NCBI RefSeq assembly: GCF_000482545.1
Contig: NZ_KI519455.1
Span: 310,001 to 374,000, forward strand
Length of the DNA: 64,000 nucleotides
Direction of reading: 5' to 3'
From: Arthrobacter sp. 35W
GTDB taxonomy: Bacteria > Actinomycetota > Actinomycetes > Actinomycetales > Micrococcaceae
Part shown: positions 59,868 through 64,000 of the stretch, one piece after another
Layout: the number at the start of each line of letters is the position of its first letter
Numbering within the stretch: the stretch's first letter is position 1
Translations under genes and position numbers: made by a program
Notes under the pieces: generated by a model
Told to the model about the DNA's origin: nothing
What the model saw: the letters and a program-made list of their open reading frames with translations, nothing else
The model's database searches: none

Positions 59868-60266
59868 CTAGGCTTCGCTGGTGATCCGGCGCACCAGCTG
59901 CGCCTCAAAAAGCGCCGCCTGCTCGGCCGTGACCTGCCGCAGTGAGACCGCGCGGGCCAGATCCTCCTGCACGCCGGCGATGCGTTCCGCAATGGAGGGG
60001 GCATAGGCGGTGGAAACCGCCGGTCCGCCGGCAAGGGTGGCAGTGGAGGCACCCGCAGGAGCAACAGCCGTTCCGGACGCGGACGGCGCCCGCACCGTCG
60101 AGGAGGCAACGGCCGACGTCGTCGAACGTCCGGTACCCAGCTGCACCGGAGCGGCGCCCGGCCCCGAAAAGGCTGTAACGGCAGCCAGGGTGGCTGCTGC
60201 CACCACTGTTCCGGCGGCCACCTTGGCGCTGCGGGCAACGGACTGGCGTGACGGTCCGGCATTCAT
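59868..60266 (-). CDS. Small secreted or membrane-attached protein of unknown function
   Basis: 132 residues from the ATG at 60266 with AAGGAG six bases upstream. A basic start (SRQSVARSAKVA) and a hydrophobic stretch (AAGTVVAAATLAAVTAFS) make a signal peptide or membrane anchor. A Ser/Thr/Ala/Pro-rich linker of about 60 residues leads to a charged C-terminal helix (SIAERIAGVQEDLARAV and SLRQVTAEQAALFEAQLV). No known domain. It is divergent from yajQ and lies 149 bp upstream of tRNA-Tyr on the same strand. Confidence 0.6.
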   Translation of the reverse strand: MNAGPSRQSVARSAKVAAGTVVAAATLAAVTAFSGPGAAPVQLGTGRSTTSAVASSTVRAPSASGTAVAPAGASTATLAGGPAVSTAYAPSIAERIAGVQEDLARAVSLRQVTAEQAALFEAQLVRRITSEA

Positions 60267-60468
60267 GGAGTGCTCCTTCTGTAGCGTCTTCCTGTCCTCC
60301 ACTCTGTCCGCCCCAGATGTGACAAGCCTCAACCTTTCCTTTGAGCAGGCTGGGAGCCCGGTGCGTCAACGACGGCGGATCCGCGGGAGTCCGGCAGCAA
60401 TCCGGCGATCCGGGCTAGGCTAGGAGCCAAAGAATCCATGTCACTACGTACCCCTATCTGGAGGAACC

Positions 60469-60957
60469 ATGGCCAGCGAATCAACGTTCGACGTCGTCAG
60501 CAAGGTGGACAAGCAGGAGGTCGCCAACGCCCTCAACCAGTCCCAGAAGGAAGTTGCCCAGCGCTACGACTTCAAGGGCATCGGCGCCGAGATCGACTTC
60601 AGCGGTGAAAAGATCCTGATGAAGGCCAACTCTGAGGAGCGCGTCAAGGCCGTTCTGGACGTGTTCGAGTCCAAGCTGATCAAGCGGGGCATCTCGCTGA
60701 AGTCCCTGGACGCCGGCGAGCCCTTCGCCTCCGGCAAGGAGTACCGCATCGAGGCCTCCATCAAGGAAGGCATCGAGCAGGATGTGGCGAAGAAGATCAA
60801 CAAGCTGATCCGCGACGAGGGCCCCAAGGGCGTCAAGTCCCAGATCCAGGGCGATGAACTGCGCGTCAGCTCCAAGAGCCGCGACGACCTGCAGGCCACC
60901 ATGGCCCTGCTGAAGACCTTCGAGGACGCAGACCTGCAGTTTGTGAACTTCCGCTAG
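60469..60957 (+). CDS. yajQ: YajQ family nucleotide-binding protein
   Basis: 162 residues from the ATG at 60469 with GAGGAACC upstream. Whole-length match to Yaj[20 protein letters not shown] and [17 protein letters not shown] at the start, [13 protein letters not shown] in the middle, and QFVNFR at the end. It has two ferredoxin-like halves. Homologues bind tRNA or cyclic-di-GMP; in Xanthomonas the family member is a cyclic-di-GMP effector. Its role in this group of bacteria is not known. Single gene. Confidence 0.95.
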   Translation: MASESTFDVVSKVDKQEVANALNQSQKEVAQRYDFKGIGAEIDFSGEKILMKANSEERVKAVLDVFESKLIKRGISLKSLDAGEPFASGKEYRIEASIKEGIEQDVAKKINKLIRDEGPKGVKSQIQGDELRVSSKSRDDLQATMALLKTFEDADLQFVNFR

Positions 60958-61031
60958 GGCATTGTTCCACTGGAGCGGGCGGGCATACAGTCGGCCGTAT
61001 CGGCCCCGCCCACCCGCTCCAGGAGCATGCC

Positions 61032-61793
61032 ATGTCCGCCTTTGCCACAGCCGCAGGCGATCCCTGCTGGATCGACCTCGCCACGCGCGACCCCTTGGGG
61101 GCCAAGGCCTTCTACACGGCGCTCTTCGGCTGGACCTACGACGTCTGGGATGAAGAGGCGGCGGACGGCTACATCATGGCCTTCAAGGACGGCGCCGCCG
61201 CGGCCGGGATGATCAAGAACAGCGGCGCCAGCGGCCAGCCCGACGGCTGGACCACCTATCTGCGTGCGGACAACCTCGCCGAGGTGGCCGCCGCGGTTCC
61301 GTCCCACGGCGGCCGGGTGCTGGTCGCCCCCATGGAGGTCTCCGCCCAGGGCAGCATGTCCTTCGTCGCCGACCCCGCCGGGTCCACCGTCGGACTCTGG
61401 AAGCCCGGACTGCACCAAGGGTTCGGCATCCACGGCCGCCCCGGCTCCGCCGTCTGGCACGAGCTGCGCACCACCGACTACCCCGGCACCGTTGCCTTCT
61501 ACCGCGCCGCCTTCGGCTGGGACACGGCGGCCAGAGACGACGACGGCGGCCCCCGCACCACCACGTTGGGCGAGGGGATCTACGCCCGGGCTGGCATTGT
61601 CGACGACGGCGAGGGCCCGATTCCGGGCCGCTGGCAGGTGGTCTTTGGCGTGGCCGACGCCGGTGCCTCCACCGCACTGGCCGCCACCCTGGGCGGGCGC
61701 GTGGTCGCCCCCGTCGTGGAGTCCACCTACGGCCGGACCGCCACCCTCGCCGACACCACCGGCGCCGTCTTCCAGATCGCGCAGCTGCACTAG
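61032..61793 (+). CDS. Two-domain VOC (glyoxalase/bleomycin-resistance-like) protein
   Basis: 253 residues with two VOC repeats: PCWIDLATRDPLGAKAFYTALFGW at 11-34 and AVWHELRTTDYPGTVAFYRAAFGW at about 136-159. Each is followed by a strand that ends in a D-PAGSTVGLW or DTTGAVFQI element. Sequence follows the CFP30B-like subfamily that pairs two domains in one chain. The metal-binding Glu/His positions are only partly kept. Known relatives include hydroxylases and resistance proteins, but no activity can be assigned. It lies 74 bp after yajQ. Confidence 0.85.
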   Translation: MSAFATAAGDPCWIDLATRDPLGAKAFYTALFGWTYDVWDEEAADGYIMAFKDGAAAAGMIKNSGASGQPDGWTTYLRADNLAEVAAAVPSHGGRVLVAPMEVSAQGSMSFVADPAGSTVGLWKPGLHQGFGIHGRPGSAVWHELRTTDYPGTVAFYRAAFGWDTAARDDDGGPRTTTLGEGIYARAGIVDDGEGPIPGRWQVVFGVADAGASTALAATLGGRVVAPVVESTYGRTATLADTTGAVFQIAQLH

Positions 61794-61827
61794 GCAGCCA
61801 GCCTCCTGGTGCCTTGGATCGCTGCCG

Positions 61828-63084
61828 TCACCACGCCCCTGGACCGGCGGCGGTGCCGGAGAGTGCGGCCGCTTCGCCGCCCCTGCGCCCATCCAGGGAC
61901 CGCTCCGTCCGGAGTTCGCCCAGGCGGGCGCGCAATCCGCGGTCCGCTGCCACATCGGCCACAGTGAGGGCCAGTGCCAAGGCACCATCGATGACTGCAG
62001 CATCCCCGGCCGGCGACACGGCTGCCTCGGCGAACTCGATGGTGTGCGGCACGGCCTCGCTGCCCTTGAACACCACGCAGGGGTGGATCGAGGGGAGATA
62101 CTGGGAGACGTTCCCCATGTCCGTGGACCCGCCACCGCCGGATCCGGCGGGTGTTTCGACCTGGTAGCCGAGATCGGCGATATTTCCGTCCCAGAGTCGC
62201 GCAATGCCAGGGTGGTGCCGCATGGGCGCGTAGGGCTTTTCAGATTGGCGGATGTCCACCTGGCAACCAGTGGCCAAGGCTGCCCCTTCCAGGGCGGCCC
62301 GCACCCGGGCGCTCGTTTCAATCCAGTCGTTTTCGTCGGAAGCACGGACCTCGACCTGGAGGTCCGTCCGTCCGGGAATGATATTGGTGGCAGCACCGCC
62401 GTTTTCAATGAACGATGCAACGACAATGCCCGGCTTGAGCTGCTGGCGCAGCAGCCCCAAAGCGACTTGGGCCAAAGTCGCCGCGTCTGCTGCGTTGATT
62501 CCCTCGTGGGGTGCCGCCGCGGCATGGGCCGTGCGGCCGGTGAAGGCCACGTTCAGATGCTCAAGGGACCGGGCGGTGAAGGCCTCGCATGGCAGTTGGG
62601 GTCCGCTGGACCCGTGCACCATAAGAGAGAAGTCGGTGTCGTCCCACGCGCCACGTTCGAGCATGATGATCTTGCCGCCGCCCTTCTCCTCCGCCGGCGC
62701 ACCCAGCAGCTTCACCTTCAAGTTCAGCGAGTCCGCAACACCCTTGAGCGCAAGCGCTGCACCAACGGCTGCTCCCGCGATCACATTGTGCCCGCAACCG
62801 TGGCCGATGCCCGGGAGGGCGTCATATTCGGCAACCAGCACCACCGTGCAGTCACCATTTCCGTAGACGGCCTCGATCGCCGTGGGCAGCCCATAGGCTC
62901 CCCGGTCGACGTCGAATCCGGCCTGCTCGAGCGCGTCGGCGACGAGCGCCGAGGCATGGAACTCCTCAAAGGCAAGCTCCGGGTTGGCGCCGATGTCATG
63001 GCTCAGGCGTAGCAGCTGATTTCGATGCCCTTCAATGGCTTCGGTGATGCGTTCCTTGAGGATGGGAGCTGTTTCTGAGGTCAT
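61828..63084 (-). CDS. M20 family metal-dependent amidohydrolase (aminoacylase/IAA-amino-acid hydrolase type)
   Basis: 418 residues. The metal-binding region is VAEYDALPGIGHGCGHNVIAG near 89-109, with Asp, Cys-Gly-His and the later acid GAPAEEKGGGK near 131-141 (Glu-Glu as base and ligand). A dimerisation insert follows (HLNVAFTGRTAHAAAAPHEGINAADA), and the last ligand His is in MRHHPGIA. It hydrolyses N-acyl amino acids or similar amides. It is 45 bp downstream of an MFS transporter gene on the same strand, so transport and hydrolysis of one amide are probably linked. Confidence 0.9.
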   Translation of the reverse strand: MTSETAPILKERITEAIEGHRNQLLRLSHDIGANPELAFEEFHASALVADALEQAGFDVDRGAYGLPTAIEAVYGNGDCTVVLVAEYDALPGIGHGCGHNVIAGAAVGAALALKGVADSLNLKVKLLGAPAEEKGGGKIIMLERGAWDDTDFSLMVHGSSGPQLPCEAFTARSLEHLNVAFTGRTAHAAAAPHEGINAADAATLAQVALGLLRQQLKPGIVVASFIENGGAATNIIPGRTDLQVEVRASDENDWIETSARVRAALEGAALATGCQVDIRQSEKPYAPMRHHPGIARLWDGNIADLGYQVETPAGSGGGGSTDMGNVSQYLPSIHPCVVFKGSEAVPHTIEFAEAAVSPAGDAAVIDGALALALTVADVAADRGLRARLGELRTERSLDGRRGGEAAALSGTAAGPGAW

Positions 63085-63129
63085 TTTTGGTGTTCCTATC
63101 GTTGTTTGTTTGCGCTATTGAGACGGTTG

Positions 63130-64000
63130 TTATGGCTGAATAACGGCGGGGATGCGGTCGGAGCCTGTCGAAGCTGCCCCAGTCAGACTGTTGGTGCGGC
63201 CCCGGGACAGGAAGATGGCCGCCATGGCGGCAGCCACGTTCAGCGCGGCAAAGACCGTCCAGATCAGCTGGAATGCTCCAAGCGATGGTGCAACGACACC
63301 GGCCCCGGATCCGCCGGCGGAGACGACCAGGACGGTCGTCACCGAGGCCACAAATGCCCCGGCCAGGGACCCGCCAATGGTGCGTGCCGTGTTGTAGACG
63401 CCGGAGGCCGAGGCAGGTGCGGACGCAGGGGCCCTGTCGATCACGACAGCCGGCAGGGTGCTGAGGACGATTCCGTGGCCGAATCCTGCGATCGCCAGCC
63501 AGACGATCAGGACCACGCCCGATGACGGTGCGAAGGCCAGGCATAGAAGTGCCGCGGCCGCCGCCAGACACGCGAAAACCAATGTCCGGGCCTGGCCAAC
63601 CAGCCGGCCCAGAAGTGCGGCAGAGAACGAACCCAGGGTGCTGCTGACGGCCCCGATGGCCAAGACGAGCCCTACGGCCGAAACCGACATGCCGGCACCG
63701 TAGCCGAGCTTGTCCGGATTGGCACTCAGGAAGAGCACCGATGGGGCCTGGTTGCCGAACATGGTCACCGCTATGAGAAAGCCGATGCCGATGGGGTTGC
63801 CCAGCCGTGCGGCACGGATGACTTTGAGGTCCACGAGCGGGGATTCGGCCCGCTTCTCCACGCGAAAGAAGAGCACCAATGCGGCGATGCCCCCGGCAAG
63901 GGGAGGCAGGGCCTGCGGGGAGGTCCACCCCAGATGCGGGGCCTCGGACAGCCCGTACATAATCGCCACCAGTCCGGCGCCGAGGAGCACCGCCCCCTTC
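63130..64000 (-). CDS. MFS transporter, DHA2-like, C-terminal part (cut by window edge)
   Basis: The frame is open to the right edge. At least 286 residues are visible, about eight membrane helices: [85 protein letters not shown], and IAGFGHGIVLSTLPAVVIDR with the later pair of helices. The arrangement with RVEKRAESPLVDLKVI between two helices is typical for DHA2 (14-helix) transporters. The N-terminal half lies outside the window. It is likely an exporter or importer of the substrate of the M20 enzyme encoded next. Confidence 0.85.
   Translation of the reverse strand, partial: KGAVLLGAGLVAIMYGLSEAPHLGWTSPQALPPLAGGIAALVLFFRVEKRAESPLVDLKVIRAARLGNPIGIGFLIAVTMFGNQAPSVLFLSANPDKLGYGAGMSVSAVGLVLAIGAVSSTLGSFSAALLGRLVGQARTLVFACLAAAAALLCLAFAPSSGVVLIVWLAIAGFGHGIVLSTLPAVVIDRAPASAPASASGVYNTARTIGGSLAGAFVASVTTVLVVSAGGSGAGVVAPSLGAFQLIWTVFAALNVAAAMAAIFLSRGRTNSLTGAASTGSDRIPAVIQP

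Overview
The window is 64 kb of GC-rich, densely packed bacterial DNA. Gene style (GTG/TTG starts, many 1-4 bp overlaps), a Kdp system with KdpF, a bifunctional PutA without a DNA-binding domain, and protein sequences that read like Arthrobacter and relatives point to a high-GC Gram-positive of the Micrococcaceae. This is my reading of the sequence, not a database result. I see no insertion sequence, prophage, CRISPR array, rRNA or origin. There are about 54 protein genes and three tRNA genes.

Layout. 0-3.6 kb: edge of a CitE-like lyase gene and a large membrane protein ending in a patatin-like hydrolase domain. 4.1-9.3 kb: a plus-strand operon for uptake and oxidative cleavage of organosulfur compounds (lipoprotein, ATPase, permease, TauD-type dioxygenase, NtaA/DszA-type flavin monooxygenase). 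9.4-13.4 kb: aldo-keto reductase, GH13 alpha-glucosidase and divergent ROK regulator with a clear palindromic operator between them. 13.8-15.4 kb: a CPA1 antiporter. 15.5-25.4 kb: an eight-gene minus-strand operon (amino-acid-type ABC transporter, D-2-hydroxyacid dehydrogenase, YtcJ-type amidohydrolase, ThDP-dependent decarboxylase-like enzyme, aldehyde dehydrogenase, AbgB-type M20 amidohydrolase) facing a double-length Lrp/AsnC regulator. Its substrate is unknown. This is the best candidate for an undescribed pathway. 26.6-34.3 kb: an SDR-like protein, tRNA-Met and tRNA-Thr, a DEAD-box RNA helicase with a long structured leader, a MOSC protein, an unusual Ala/Gln-rich membrane protein, and a PadR-MFS pair.

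34.3-42.6 kb: a complete Kdp potassium system in the order small ORF-kdpF-A-B-C-(420 bp gap)-D-E, all on the minus strand. The first gene is a 27-residue membrane peptide that overlaps kdpF by GTGA. 42.8-47.6 kb: SDR, amidohydrolase, and the transsulfuration pair metB/cystathionine beta-synthase. 47.7-53.5 kb: putA, with a divergent LysR gene overlapping an ArsB/CitM-type transporter. 53.5-60.3 kb: AlkA-like glycosylase, a membrane protein, a small monooxygenase, thioredoxin with a WCQPC site, a MarR-MFS pair with a perfect operator and probable leaderless start, a membrane-anchored protein with an L7/L12-like motif, and tRNA-Tyr. 60.5-64 kb: YajQ, a two-domain VOC protein, an M20 amidohydrolase and a cut-off MFS gene.

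Two families of structured intergenic repeats are visible. Family 1 occurs at about 13.58 and 44.86 kb, family 2 at about 37.93 and 58.55 kb. Several other gene ends carry long, nearly perfect palindromes of unrelated sequence that look like bidirectional terminators.
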